Notes: a model not told the origin generated them from the sequence alone. Positions 28,754-38,660 are shown, numbered from the stretch's first letter. The stretch: 64,000 nucleotides of DNA from Aureimonas endophytica (GCF_014642635.1 NZ_BMIQ01000001.1:372001-436000), one strand, 5' to 3'. A program made the numbers and translations.

Positions 28754-31666
28754 TCAAAGGAAGCCGCGTCGCGACCACCAGCCGCTGCGCTTCGGCTTCG
28801 GCTCGCCTTCCTCCTCTTCGCCGCCGCTGGAGGTCAGCAGGGGTTCGAGAAGCTCCGGCTTCTGCGGCTCTTCCACCGGCTCCGGCTCGCTGGCCGCGAC
28901 CGGCGCGGCTTCGGTCGCCGCCGGCTCGGCCTCGGGTGCGATATCCGCCGCCGCTTCCGCGGCGGGCGCGTCTTCCGCCGGTTCGGCGACGACCGGCGCG
29001 ATCGCCTCGGCCGCGAGTTCCGGCACGGTTTCCGCCGTCGCCGGCTCGAAGGCGGCTTCGCTCTCCGCCGGCGAGGCCTCGACAGGGGCTTCCGCAGTCA
29101 CGGGTTCCGAGCCAGCCACTTCGTCAGCGCCCGCCTCGGCGCTCTCGCCCTGCGCGTCCGGCAGGGCGGCTTCGGCGGTCTCGACCGCCTCGGCGTCAGG
29201 CTCGGCGGCGCCTTCGGCCGCGATGCCGTCCTCGTCGCGCGGCTTGCGGCCGCTGCCGCGCCGACCCCGGCGCCGCCGCTTGCGGCCCGCGCCGTTCTCG
29301 TCGCCCTCGGCCTCGGCCTCGGCATCCTCGGCCGCGAGCGCGTCTTCGGTCGCCGTCTCGCCGGCTTCCTCGGTCGTCTCGGTTTCCGTCTCGCCTTCGG
29401 ACTCGGCCTCGGCATCGGCCGCCACTGCGTCGCCTTCGCCGCGCCGCCCGCGACGGCGGCGGCGCTTGCGCCGGGCTCCGTCCTCGGAACGCTCGTCCGT
29501 CTCGTCGCCGGCCGAAACCTCCACCGCCTCCTCGGTCTCCTCGACCGTGGCTTCGGGCTCGATCTCCTCCGGCACGACGGTCAGCGGGCTGACGGCCTCG
29601 CTCTTCACCGGACGCGGCGCGGCTTCGGCGCCCTGTTCGATCGCCACATGCTGATGGCCATGCGTGTCGTCCGCTTGGATCAGGATGCGCAGACCATAGA
29701 GGCGTTCGATCTCGTCGATCGTCCGGCGCTTCTCGTTCAGGACATAGAGCGCCGTGCCGGTCGGCACCTTCACGACGATGTCATGGGTCGACTGCTTCTG
29801 CAGATATTCCTCGATCGACCGGATGACATGGAGCGCGAGCGAGGAATTCGAGCGGATGAAGCCCATGCCGGCGCAGGTCGGGCAGACCTGCGTGGTCGAT
29901 TCCAGAACGCTGGCGCGGATGCGCTGGCGGCTCATCTCCAACAGGCCGAAATGCGAGATGCGGCCGACCTGGATGCGGGCGCGGTCGTCCTTCAGGCATT
30001 CCTTGATGCGCTTCTCGACGGCGCGGTTGTTCCGCTTCTCCTCCATGTCGATGAAGTCGATGACGATGAGGCCGGCGAGGTCGCGCAGGCGGAGCTGGCG
30101 GGCGATCTCCTCCGCCGCTTCGAGATTGGTCTGGAGCGCGGTGTCCTCGACGGAATGCTCGCGCGTCGAGCGGCCGGAATTGACATCGATCGAGACCAGC
30201 GCCTCGGTCTGGTTGATGATGATGTAGCCGCCCGACTTCAGCGTGACATGCGGCTGGAGCATGCGGTCGAGCTGCGCCTCGATGCCGCCCCGGCTGAAGA
30301 TCGGCACGGATTCACGATAGGGCTGCACGACCTTGGCCTGGCTCGGCAGCAGCATCCGCATGAAGTCCTTGGCTTCGCGGTAGCCGTTCTCGCCCGCCAC
30401 CAGGATCTGGTCGATGTCCTTATTGTAGAGGTCGCGGATCGACCGCTTGATGAGGCTGCCTTCCTCGTAGACGAGGGCAGGCGCGGTGGAGGAGAGGGTG
30501 ACGGTGCGCACCGAGTCCCAAAGCCGCATCAGATATTCGTAGTCGCGCTTCACCTCGGGCTTGGTGCGGTTGGCGCCCGCCGTGCGCAGGATGATGCCCA
30601 TGCCGCGCGGCACGTCGAGATCGCGCACGACCTCCTTCAGCCGCTTGCGATCGGCGACATTGGTGATCTTGCGGGAAATGCCGCCACCGCGGGCGGTGTT
30701 GGGCATCAGCACCGAATAGCGGCCGGCCAGCGACAGATAGGTGGTGAGCGCCGCGCCCTTGTTGCCGCGCTCTTCCTTCACGACCTGCACGAGCAGGATC
30801 TGGCGGCGCTTGATGACTTCCTGGATCTTGTACTGCTTGCGGGGCGGACGCGCGACGCGGGTCGGCACCTCCTCCATCGCGTCCTCGGAGCCGAGCTCCT
30901 CGACGACTTCCTCTTCTTCCTCGCCCGGCAGTTCGTCCTCGGCGCCGTTGCCGCGCCGGCGCGACCGGTGGCGGCGGCCGCGCTCGCCGCGCTGCCGAGT
31001 CGGCTCGCCTTCGCTTTCCCCGGAGGCCGCTTCGGCCTCGGTCTCCGTCTCGGCGGTCAGGGTGTCGTCCGACGCGGACTCTTCGGCCGAAGCGGGATCG
31101 AACTCAGTCGCATCCGCCTGCTCGGCGGCGAGGCGCAGATCGTCCGACGGCGCGCCTTCGCCCGCTTCGTCGAGAGGCGCGCTCACGGCCTCATCCGGCT
31201 CCGCGTCGACATCCGCGCGGGCTTCGGCGGAATCTTCGGCGCCGGACGCCACTTCGTCCGTCTCCGCCAGCGGCTCGGACACGCTCTCGTCGGCACGCTC
31301 GGCCCCGGCGGCCTTCGCGGCCGGCTCGGCGGAGGCGCGGCTGAACTTGCGTTCCTCCTGCTCCTCCTCCTCCTTGGCGCGCAGCAGGTCTTCCTCGACC
31401 AGGGCCTGCCGGTCGGCGACGGGGATCTGATAATAGTCCGGATGGATCTCGCTGAAGGCGAGGAAGCCGTGGCGATTGCCGCCGTAGTCGACGAAACAGG
31501 CCTGGAGCGAGGGTTCGACCCGCGTCACCTTGGCGAGATAGATATTGCCCTTGATCTGCTTCTTGTGTTCCGACTCGAAATCGAATTCCTCGATCCGATT
31601 ACCCTTCAGGACAACGACGCGCGTCTCTTCCGGATGAGACGCGTCGATCAGCATTTTGTTTGCCAT
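28754..31666 (-). CDS. rne: ribonuclease E/G
   Basis: A 970-residue RNase E, the 5'-sensing endonuclease that starts most mRNA decay and processes rRNA and tRNA. The S1 domain begins near residue 35 (HKKQIKGNIYLAKVTRVEPS) but is split by a roughly 185-residue acidic and Arg-rich insertion (about 95-280). The 5' sensor and DNase I-like catalytic parts follow, with SIDVNSGRST holding the metal Asp, then the zinc-link CPTCAGMG. The last 280 residues are Glu/Ala-rich with two Arg-rich boxes (RRKRRRRRGRRG and GRKRRRRGRRG), probably RNA-binding and scaffold parts of the degradosome. The start at 31666 (MANKMLIDASHPEETRV) has GGAG upstream. Confidence 0.95.
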   Translation of the reverse strand: MANKMLIDASHPEETRVVVLKGNRIEEFDFESEHKKQIKGNIYLAKVTRVEPSLQACFVDYGGNRHGFLAFSEIHPDYYQIPVADRQALVEEDLLRAKEEEEQEERKFSRASAEPAAKAAGAERADESVSEPLAETDEVASGAEDSAEARADVDAEPDEAVSAPLDEAGEGAPSDDLRLAAEQADATEFDPASAEESASDDTLTAETETEAEAASGESEGEPTRQRGERGRRHRSRRRGNGAEDELPGEEEEEVVEELGSEDAMEEVPTRVARPPRKQYKIQEVIKRRQILLVQVVKEERGNKGAALTTYLSLAGRYSVLMPNTARGGGISRKITNVADRKRLKEVVRDLDVPRGMGIILRTAGANRTKPEVKRDYEYLMRLWDSVRTVTLSSTAPALVYEEGSLIKRSIRDLYNKDIDQILVAGENGYREAKDFMRMLLPSQAKVVQPYRESVPIFSRGGIEAQLDRMLQPHVTLKSGGYIIINQTEALVSIDVNSGRSTREHSVEDTALQTNLEAAEEIARQLRLRDLAGLIVIDFIDMEEKRNNRAVEKRIKECLKDDRARIQVGRISHFGLLEMSRQRIRASVLESTTQVCPTCAGMGFIRSNSSLALHVIRSIEEYLQKQSTHDIVVKVPTGTALYVLNEKRRTIDEIERLYGLRILIQADDTHGHQHVAIEQGAEAAPRPVKSEAVSPLTVVPEEIEPEATVEETEEAVEVSAGDETDERSEDGARRKRRRRRGRRGEGDAVAADAEAESEGETETETTEEAGETATEDALAAEDAEAEAEGDENGAGRKRRRRGRRGSGRKPRDEDGIAAEGAAEPDAEAVETAEAALPDAQGESAEAGADEVAGSEPVTAEAPVEASPAESEAAFEPATAETVPELAAEAIAPVVAEPAEDAPAAEAAADIAPEAEPAATEAAPVAASEPEPVEEPQKPELLEPLLTSSGGEEEEGEPKPKRSGWWSRRGFL

Positions 31667-32267
31667 GGTAGTCAATCTCCGGGACCGACGCCTCGGCTGC
31701 GCGGCCGCCGGTGAAGGGCGGAGAATTCGCGAGGGGAGGCGTGTCCGCATCGGTCGGGAACGATTCGATCACGGCCAGCCATGCCGACAGCGCGAGGCCC
31801 GGGCCGGAAGGCCCCGCTGCTCTCGTCTGTGCTTCGGGAAAGGCTGGCGACAACGTTCTGCGACCTGCAACACTGATTGGTCGCCGAACGGCGACCGACG
31901 AAACCGCACGGCCTCTGCCGCTGGGAAGCGGCGGATCTGCGCGAGGGAAACCGCCCAAACGCGATGGATGGGCGAGAATGGCTCTGCAAGGATGGCAATG
32001 ACGGAAGAAACGGCTCGCGACCCTCACGCCCGCGCTTCGCTGCGCCTGGCATCGGTGCGGCCGATCTTCGTACCTCGGTCGTACGGCGATCGGCCTGTCG
32101 CGGGCGGGTCCACTCCGACCGACGGGTGAGTCTTACCAGCCTCACTTTCGCTTTTAAGATGGGCGAAGCCGGGAAACAAGGGGAAAGCCTTGGGACAGCG
32201 CGAGTTGCGACTGGCTTTCCGCCATTCCGCGCCAGCGCGGACGATCCGTCACAGCGAATCGAGTCCG
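31667..32267. other. 601-nt divergent leader between rne and the amidase gene
   Basis: I see no gene here. Two clean stem-loops stand out: GGGCC-GGAA-GGCCC at 31801-31814 and GGTCGCC-GAAC-GGCGACC at 31879-31896. Both lie in what should be the rne 5' untranslated region. In E. coli, RNase E controls its own mRNA through leader hairpins, so an analogous role is possible but unproven. The right third should hold the amidase promoter. Confidence 0.45.
32133..32160 (+). promoter_or_regulatory. possible promoter of the amidase gene
   Basis: TTACCA (32133-32138), a 16-nt spacer and TAAGAT (32155-32160) lie about 100 nt before the amidase start. The match to sigma-70 consensus is moderate only. Confidence 0.3.
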
Positions 32268-33482
32268 ATGCCGTCTTCCGCCCTCGTCGTTCTCCGTCGC
32301 GTCGCCCTTCTAATGGCGATGCTTCTCGCCGGCTCGCCGACGGTTGCGCGCGAGCCCTATGAATCCGTTCTCACGGGCTTTTCGCAGCAGGCGTCGGGCG
32401 ACGGCTATGTCGCGGAGATGCGCTTCGCCGGGACGCCCCGCTCGAAGCTGATCCTTCTGGCGCGGCCGAACCGCGTCGTGATCGATCTTTATGACGCGGT
32501 GACGGCGATGAAGGATCTGAGGCTGGAGAAGAACGAGTTCGTCGCCGGTCTGCGCCAGGGGCTCATCTCGAAGGACCGCTTCCGCCTCGTCTTCGAACTG
32601 AAGCGGCCCGCCTTGCCCGATCTGGCGATGGCGACGGACGATGGCAAGACCACCCTGACCCTCCGCCTCAACACGGCGGACGCGAAAGCCTTCGCGGATG
32701 CGGCGGCGAGGCCCCAGGGCCTGGAGGAGGGCGCGACGGCGGCGGCGAAGGAGGCCGAACCGGAGCGGATCTACACGGTGGTGATCGATCCCGGCCATGG
32801 CGGCGTCGACACCGGCGCGATCGGCAAGCACGGGACGCTGGAAAAGGACGTCAATCTGCGCTTCGGCCTCGCGCTGCGCGACGCGCTCGCCGGCGATCCG
32901 CGCGTCCATGTCCTGATGACGCGCGAGGACGACACGTTCATCTCGCTCACCGAGCGCTCGGAGATCGCGCGGCGGGCGAAGGCCAATCTCTTCGTGTCGA
33001 TGCATTCGGACTCGATCCGCTATGCGGACCTGCGCGGCGCGACGGTCTATACCTTGTCCGAGAAGGCGTCGGACTCCCTGTCGCGCGAGGTGGCCGACAG
33101 CGAGAACTCGGCCGACCGCTTCGTCGATCCGCGCTGGCGCGAGGACAAGCCGGAGGTCTTCGACATCCTTGTCGAACTGATGCGCCGCGAGACGGAGAAT
33201 CTCTCCGAACATTTCGCCGCCGGCCTCGTGCAGGAACTCGGCCGCCACGACATCCGGCTCATCCGCAATCCCAAGCGTTCGGCCGGCTTCAAGGTGCTGA
33301 CCGCGCCGGACGTGCCGTCCGTGCTGCTCGAGGTCGGCTATCTGTCGAACGTCGACGACGAGCAGCTTCTCCTCGACGAGAGCTGGCGCAACGACTCCGC
33401 GAAGGCGATCGCCGCCGCCATCGAGCGTTTTCTCGGCACCCAAGCCCCCAGAGACAAGAAGGAAATCGCCGGCGGCGGTTGA
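32268..33482 (+). CDS. N-acetylmuramoyl-L-alanine amidase (AmiC-type)
   Basis: A 404-residue periplasmic zinc amidase that cuts the stem peptide from muramic acid during cell separation. It has a signal peptide (about 1-27), an AMIN domain (about 35-140, VVIDLYDAVTAMKDLRL), and the amidase_3 domain (about 165-395) with DPGHGGVDTGAIG, the HSDSIRYADLRG histidine and the catalytic Glu in LLEVGYLSN. The start at 32268 is chosen for its signal peptide. It is followed by PBP1A after 186 nt, a common rhizobial pairing of wall cutter and wall builder. Confidence 0.93.
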   Translation: MPSSALVVLRRVALLMAMLLAGSPTVAREPYESVLTGFSQQASGDGYVAEMRFAGTPRSKLILLARPNRVVIDLYDAVTAMKDLRLEKNEFVAGLRQGLISKDRFRLVFELKRPALPDLAMATDDGKTTLTLRLNTADAKAFADAAARPQGLEEGATAAAKEAEPERIYTVVIDPGHGGVDTGAIGKHGTLEKDVNLRFGLALRDALAGDPRVHVLMTREDDTFISLTERSEIARRAKANLFVSMHSDSIRYADLRGATVYTLSEKASDSLSREVADSENSADRFVDPRWREDKPEVFDILVELMRRETENLSEHFAAGLVQELGRHDIRLIRNPKRSAGFKVLTAPDVPSVLLEVGYLSNVDDEQLLLDESWRNDSAKAIAAAIERFLGTQAPRDKKEIAGGG

Positions 33483-33668
33483 CGGCGGCTCCTGTGGTGG
33501 GCATGCAACAAGCCATCGAATAAGGGCGGACGCTCCGGCCGGGTGACATGCGCGCGCCGCATTCCTCCCGCAAGGCGGCGTGGCATACGACAGGACCGGT
33601 CGGCGCCAGGACGGTTCCGCGCTTCGTCAGCCGCGGGCCGGCCGGCGAGGTCGTTTGGGGGTTCGCGA

Positions 33669-36107
33669 ATGTTCAGACTGCTCGGCTACCTCTTCGGTAT
33701 CGCCTGCGTTGGCTTCATCCTCGTCGCGGGCGGGGTGGTCGCCTATGTGCAGAGCATGAGCCGGGACCTGCCGGACTATCAGGTCCTCGCCGACTACCAG
33801 CCCGAGGTCACGACGCGCATCCATGCCTCCGACGGCTCGATCATGGCGGAATATGCCAAGGAGCGCCGGCTGTTCCTGCCGATCCAGGCGATCCCGGCTC
33901 TGGTGAAGAACGCCTATCTCTCGGCCGAGGACAAGAATTTCTACACCCATCCGGGCGTCGACGTGCAGGGCCTCGGCCGCGCCGTGATGGTGCAGCTGAA
34001 GGGCGGCCCGATGCAGGGCGGCTCCACCATCACCCAGCAGGTCGCCAAGAACTTCCTTCTCACCAACGAGCGCTCGCTGGAGCGCAAGGTGAAGGAGGCG
34101 ATCCTCTCGCTGCGCATCGAGCAGGCCTATTCCAAGGACAAGATCCTCGAACTCTACCTGAACGAGATCTATCTCGGCTTCGGCTCCTATGGCGTCGCCG
34201 CCGCCTCGCTCGCCTATTTCGACAAGTCGGTGAACGATCTCGAAGTGCAGGAGGCGGCCTATCTGGCGGCCCTGCCGAAGGCGCCGGAGAACTACAATCC
34301 CTTCCGCAACCCGGAGCGCGCGCTGGAGCGCCGCAACTGGGTCATCGAGCAGATGCACCAGAACGGCTTCATCACCGCCGAACAGGCGGGCGAGGCCCGC
34401 GCCAAGCCGCTCGGCATCAAGCCGAACCGTTCCGGCACCTATATCGCCGATGCCGAATATTTCACGGAGGAGGTCCGGCGCGAGATCATCCAGCGCTACG
34501 GCGTCAAGGAGCTCTACGAGGGCGGCATGACGGTGCGCAGCACGCTCGATCCGAAGCTCCAGACCGAGGCGCGGCGCGCGCTGCATGACGGCCTCGTCGA
34601 CTACGACCAGGCGCGCGGCTGGCGCGGCCCCGCCAAGCGCATCGAGATCGGCAGCGACTGGGGCCGGACGCTGGGCGACGTGCCGGCGCTCGCCGACGTG
34701 CCGGAATGGCGGCTCGCCGTCGTGCTCGATGCCGATGCTGGCAGCGCCCGCATCGGCCTCCAGCCGACGCGCCTCGCCTCCGGCGCGCTCGGCCCCGACC
34801 GCGATGTCGGCACGCTCGCGCTCGCCGACATGAAATGGGCGCAGCGCATGGATGTGGAAGGACGCCCGCGCTCGGCGCGTAGCGCCGACCAGATCCTGCA
34901 GCGCGGCGACGTGATCTATGTCGAGAAGAAGGAGGGCGCGACCTATCGCCTGCGCCAGCCGCCGAAGGTGCAGGGCGCCCTCGTCTCGATGGACCCGCAT
35001 ACGGGCCGCGTGCTCGCTCTCGTCGGCGGCTTCTCCTATTCGCAGTCCGAGTTCAACCGTGCGACGCAGGCGATGCGTCAGCCGGGCTCTTCCTTCAAAC
35101 CGATCGTCTACGCGGCGGCGCTCGACAGCGGCTATACGCCGGCCTCCGTGATCATGGACGCACCGATCTCGATTCCCGACGGCAATGGCGGCGTCTGGGA
35201 GCCGAAGAACTATGGCGACGAGGGCAGCGGCGGCCCCTCGACGTTGCGGCGCGGCATCGAGCAGAGCCGCAATCTGATGACGGTGCGCCTCGCGCGCGAC
35301 ATGGGCATGAAGCTCGTCGCCGAATATGCGCAGCGCTTCGGCATCTACGACCATCTCGCGCAATATCTGCCGATGGCGCTCGGCGCCGGCGAGACGACGG
35401 TGATGCGGATGGTCTCGGCCTATTCGGTGATGGCCAATGGCGGACGCTCCATCGAGCCTTCGCTGATCGACCGCGTGCAGGACCGCTACGGCCGCACGAT
35501 CTACAAGCACGACAACCGCAAGTGCGACGCCTGCAACGCGCCCAGCTGGAGCGATCAGGCCGAGCCGGAACTCATCGACGACCGCGAGCAGGTGCTCGAC
35601 CCGATGACCGCCTATCAGATCACCTCGATGATGGAGGGCGTCGTCCAGCGCGGCACCGCCACCGTGGTGAAGCAGCTCGGCGTGCCGATCGCCGGCAAGA
35701 CCGGCACGACCAACGACGAGAAGGATGCCTGGTTCGTCGGCTATACGCCCGACCTCGTGACCGGCCTCTATCTCGGCTACGACAGCCCGACGCCGCTCGG
35801 CAAAGGCCAGACCGGCGGCGGCCTCGCGGCGCCGATCTTCGTGGACTTCATGAAGGTGGCGCTCGCCGGCAAGCCCGCCGTCGACTTCAAGGTGCCGGAC
35901 GGCATGACGCTCGTCTCGATCAACCGCAAGAATGGCATGGCGGCGGAGGGCGAGGGCACGATCGTCGAGGCTTTCAAGCCCGGCACGGGTCCGGCCGACA
36001 GCTATCAGGTGATCGGCGGCGACCAGGGCGGCGGCTCGGCGCCGGCCGTGATCAGCCAGCAGACCCAGGACGCGATCTCGCAAGGGGACGCGGGCGGCTT
36101 GTTCTGA
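33669..36107 (+). CDS. mrcA: penicillin-binding protein 1A (bifunctional)
   Basis: An 812-residue class A PBP that polymerises glycan strands and cross-links peptides. After an N-terminal membrane anchor (about 3-27) the glycosyltransferase domain shows EDKNFYTHPGVD near 92 and GGSTITQQVAKN near 120. A linker/OB-like region follows, then the transpeptidase with SxxK in GSSFKPIVY near 475, SxN in EQSRNLMT near 535 and KTGTTND near 680. All catalytic motifs are intact. The start at 33669 (MFRLLGYLFG) is set by the anchor; the frame extends upstream without homology. Confidence 0.96.
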   Translation: MFRLLGYLFGIACVGFILVAGGVVAYVQSMSRDLPDYQVLADYQPEVTTRIHASDGSIMAEYAKERRLFLPIQAIPALVKNAYLSAEDKNFYTHPGVDVQGLGRAVMVQLKGGPMQGGSTITQQVAKNFLLTNERSLERKVKEAILSLRIEQAYSKDKILELYLNEIYLGFGSYGVAAASLAYFDKSVNDLEVQEAAYLAALPKAPENYNPFRNPERALERRNWVIEQMHQNGFITAEQAGEARAKPLGIKPNRSGTYIADAEYFTEEVRREIIQRYGVKELYEGGMTVRSTLDPKLQTEARRALHDGLVDYDQARGWRGPAKRIEIGSDWGRTLGDVPALADVPEWRLAVVLDADAGSARIGLQPTRLASGALGPDRDVGTLALADMKWAQRMDVEGRPRSARSADQILQRGDVIYVEKKEGATYRLRQPPKVQGALVSMDPHTGRVLALVGGFSYSQSEFNRATQAMRQPGSSFKPIVYAAALDSGYTPASVIMDAPISIPDGNGGVWEPKNYGDEGSGGPSTLRRGIEQSRNLMTVRLARDMGMKLVAEYAQRFGIYDHLAQYLPMALGAGETTVMRMVSAYSVMANGGRSIEPSLIDRVQDRYGRTIYKHDNRKCDACNAPSWSDQAEPELIDDREQVLDPMTAYQITSMMEGVVQRGTATVVKQLGVPIAGKTGTTNDEKDAWFVGYTPDLVTGLYLGYDSPTPLGKGQTGGGLAAPIFVDFMKVALAGKPAVDFKVPDGMTLVSINRKNGMAAEGEGTIVEAFKPGTGPADSYQVIGGDQGGGSAPAVISQQTQDAISQGDAGGLF

Positions 36108-36163
36108 GCCGAGCCTGTCGCTATGTCTCCGGCTTCCCTTCCATCAGCCGGAGGCTTTGCGGC

Positions 36164-37295
36164 ATGCGTGCCGAAATCGAGACCATGGTCGACGAAATCA
36201 AGCAGGCCATAAGCCTGCTGAGGAGGCATCTTTGACTGGGATGCCGCGAATAAACGCCTGAGCGTCCTGAACGCTCAGGTCGAGAATCCGTCCTTCTGGA
36301 ACAATGCCGAAGAAGCCCAGAAGCTGATGCGCGAGCGCCAGCGGCTGGAAACCTCCATCACCGGCATTAAGGCTCTCGAACAGGGCCTCAAGGACAATAT
36401 CGACCTCATCGCCATGGGCGAGGAGGAGGGTGACGCCTCGATCGTGACCGAGGCGGAGGACGCGATCCGCGCCATCAAGGCCGATGTCGACAAGCGCCAG
36501 ATCGAGACGCTCCTGTCCGGCGAGGCCGATTCCAACGACACCTATGTCGAGGTGCATTCGGGCGCCGGCGGCACGGAAAGCCAGGACTGGGCCTCGATGC
36601 TCCTGCGCATGTATATGCGCTGGGCGGAGCGGGCCTCGATGAAGGTCGAGCTCCTCGAAAGCCATGCCGGCGAAGAGGCGGGCATCAAGTCGGCGACGCT
36701 GCTCCTCAAGGGGCACAATGCTTATGGCCTGATGAAGACCGAATCGGGCGTGCATCGCCTCGTGCGGATCTCGCCCTTCGACAGCCAGGCGAAGCGCCAC
36801 ACCTCCTTCGCCTCCGTCTGGGTCTATCCGGTGGTGGACGATTCGATCGACATCCAGGTCAACGAATCCGACTGCCGCATCGACACCTATCGCGCCTCCG
36901 GCGCGGGCGGCCAGCACGTCAACACGACCGATTCGGCGGTGCGCATCACGCATATCCCGACCGGCATCGTCGTCGCCTGCCAGCAGGAACGCTCGCAGCA
37001 CAAGAACCGGGCCACCGCCTGGGCCATGCTGCGCGCCCGTCTCTACGAGGCCGAGCTGCAGAAGCGCGAGGAGGCCGCCAATGCCGAGGCCGCCTCGAAG
37101 ACGGATATCGGCTGGGGTCACCAGATCCGCTCCTATGTCCTGCAGCCCTACCAGATGGTGAAGGACCTGCGGACCGGGGTGCAGAGCACCTCGCCCCAGG
37201 ACGTGCTCGACGGCAAGATCGACGAGTTCATGGAAGCGGCGCTGGCGCATCGCGTCCATGGCGGCGAAGGCGCCAATGTCGGCGATATCGACTGA
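36164..37295 (+). CDS. prfB: peptide chain release factor 2, with programmed +1 frameshift
   Basis: A 376-residue RF2, which recognises UAA and UGA and releases the peptide via its GGQ loop ([15 protein letters not shown] near residue 246). The gene is in two frames: codons 1-23 (start ATG 36164, GGAGG 9 nt upstream) end at TGA 36233-36235, and the rest reads on from GAC at 36234. The slip site CTT TGA C is preceded by AGGAGG, as in E. coli prfB, so ribosomes shift +1 when RF2 is scarce. The reading frame that lacks the first 23 codons begins later and would lose the N terminus. It follows mrcA by 56 nt. Confidence 0.96.
36221..36236 (+). promoter_or_regulatory. prfB programmed frameshift signal
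   Basis: AGGAGG (36221-36226) acts as an internal Shine-Dalgarno element, three bases before CTTTGAC (36230-36236). Spacing and slip sequence match the classic RF2 autoregulation site. Low RF2 lets the stop codon pause long enough for a +1 slip. Confidence 0.92.
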
Positions 37296-37305
37296 CGAAC
37301 CGACC

Positions 37306-37336
37306 CGCCGGATCAGCCGAGCGCGCTGATCCGGCG
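37306..37336. terminator. stem-loop between convergent prfB and M23 peptidase genes
   Basis: A perfect 11-bp inverted repeat, CGCCGGATCAG and CTGATCCGGCG, with a 9-base loop. The stop codon of the peptidase gene (37313-37315) lies within the stem. No U-run follows, so it is either a weak bidirectional terminator or a 3'-end protecting hairpin. Confidence 0.5.
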
Positions 37337-38602
37337 TCCGGCCCGGAGATAGCGCTCCGGGTCGATCGCATCGCCCGCCCGGCGCAGTTCGTAATGGAGA
37401 TGCGCGCCGGTGCTGCGACCCGTCGAGCCGACCTGGCCGACCGGCATGCCGACCGTCACCTTGTCCCCGACCGTGACGAGAATTCGCGACAGATGGGCGT
37501 AGCGTGTCGCCAGCCCGTTGCCGTGGTCGATCTCCACCATGTTGCCATAGGAGCCGTTGTCGCCGGCGAAGACCACCTTGCCCGGTGCGGTGGCGGCGAC
37601 GGGCGTGCCGGGCTCGGCGACGAAATCCACGCCCGTATGCATCGCCTCGCGCCCGAGAAACGGATCGGATCGGATGCCGAAGCCGGAACTGATCGTCTGC
37701 GACGTCACCGGCGCCGCGAGCGGCAGGAGCCGCGAGGTCTCGCGCGCCGCCTGAAGCGCGTCGAGGGCGCTCGCCAGCCGGGCAAGGCTGGTGTCGAAGT
37801 CATGGCCGGCGGGGACCGGAACGAAGGGGCCGCCTTCGCCCGTCGCCAGGCTGCGGGACGCGCCGCGCGCCTCGATGCCCTCGGTGCGCAGAACCGCGCC
37901 GATCGCATCCGAGCGGCCGCGCGCATCGGCGGCCAAAGCTTCGAGACCGTCGATCTGGCGAAGCTCCGCCTCGTCCAGCGAGCGGCCGATCGCCTGGATG
38001 AGGTCGGGCGTCGGCGCCTCGCTCCGCGAGGGCTCGGTGCCGGCCGGTTCCGAGCGGTCGATCAGCCGGAAGCGTGCGAGGCCGTCGGTCTTCGCCGCTT
38101 CCTCGGTGAAGGCGAGGGCGGGCGGCGCGGCCGAAGGATCGGAGGCGAGGCTCGGCCGGTCCTGCGGGACCGGTATCCCGGTCTTCAGGAGGCCGTTGGA
38201 ACGCGCGCGTTCGAGAAGCGGGCCGAGCTTCGCATAGCGCTCGGCGAGATCGGCCTGCTGGCTGAGCAGCACGTCGACCTTGCTCGTCACCTTCGCCTGA
38301 TCGATGAAGCCGCGCGTCGTCAGCCGCTCGACCTCGGAGCGCAGCGCGGCGATCCGCAACTCGTAGTCGCGCGCGAGCGGCGCCGGATCGGTCGCGGCCG
38401 GAATGGCGGCCCCGCCGAAGGCCAGGGTGCCGGGCAGGCCGCAGGCGACGATCCCGGCCAGGGCGCAGCCCGCCAGCGTGGAGGAAGCGAGCAGCAACCA
38501 GGGGCGCAGGGTCAGCTGACGGACGCGCTCGCCCTTGGCGATGGTGATCGTGGTCGCGAGATGGGGCCGACCGAAGAAGCCGCGATGATGCGTTGCCGAC
38601 AT
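37313..38602 (-). CDS. M23 family metallopeptidase (LytM/gp13 type)
   Basis: A 429-residue membrane-anchored peptidase. One helix near 33-56 is followed by a periplasmic coiled-coil-like segment (about 75-125, ending LLSQQADLAERYAKLG), a less conserved linker, and the M23 domain (about 300-415) with GFGIRSDPFLGREAMHTGVD, where His and Asp bind zinc, and the HLHYELR motif. The intact zinc ligands suggest an active endopeptidase that cuts peptidoglycan cross-links, rather than a degenerate activator. It is divergent from bcp by 87 nt and carries a GTTAGGGTTAA element upstream. Confidence 0.93.
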   Translation of the reverse strand: MSATHHRGFFGRPHLATTITIAKGERVRQLTLRPWLLLASSTLAGCALAGIVACGLPGTLAFGGAAIPAATDPAPLARDYELRIAALRSEVERLTTRGFIDQAKVTSKVDVLLSQQADLAERYAKLGPLLERARSNGLLKTGIPVPQDRPSLASDPSAAPPALAFTEEAAKTDGLARFRLIDRSEPAGTEPSRSEAPTPDLIQAIGRSLDEAELRQIDGLEALAADARGRSDAIGAVLRTEGIEARGASRSLATGEGGPFVPVPAGHDFDTSLARLASALDALQAARETSRLLPLAAPVTSQTISSGFGIRSDPFLGREAMHTGVDFVAEPGTPVAATAPGKVVFAGDNGSYGNMVEIDHGNGLATRYAHLSRILVTVGDKVTVGMPVGQVGSTGRSTGAHLHYELRRAGDAIDPERYLRAGRRISALG

Positions 38603-38660
38603 GCCGGTGAATCGCCGAAGACGCGCGGAGCACAGCCCGCCTCGCCGGCAATTACACCTC

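Noticed and set aside
28688-31714. A 1000-codon open frame on the plus strand antisense to rne, and similar ones antisense to topA (5139-7682) and mrcA (33627-36083)
   Set aside because: They are mirror images of GC-rich coding strands, are full of Arg/Ala/Gly/Asp runs, and have no motifs; the opposite frames hold complete conserved enzymes.
36164-36235. A separate tiny gene of 23 codons before prfB
   Set aside because: Its end is the programmed RF2 frameshift site; both parts form one protein.
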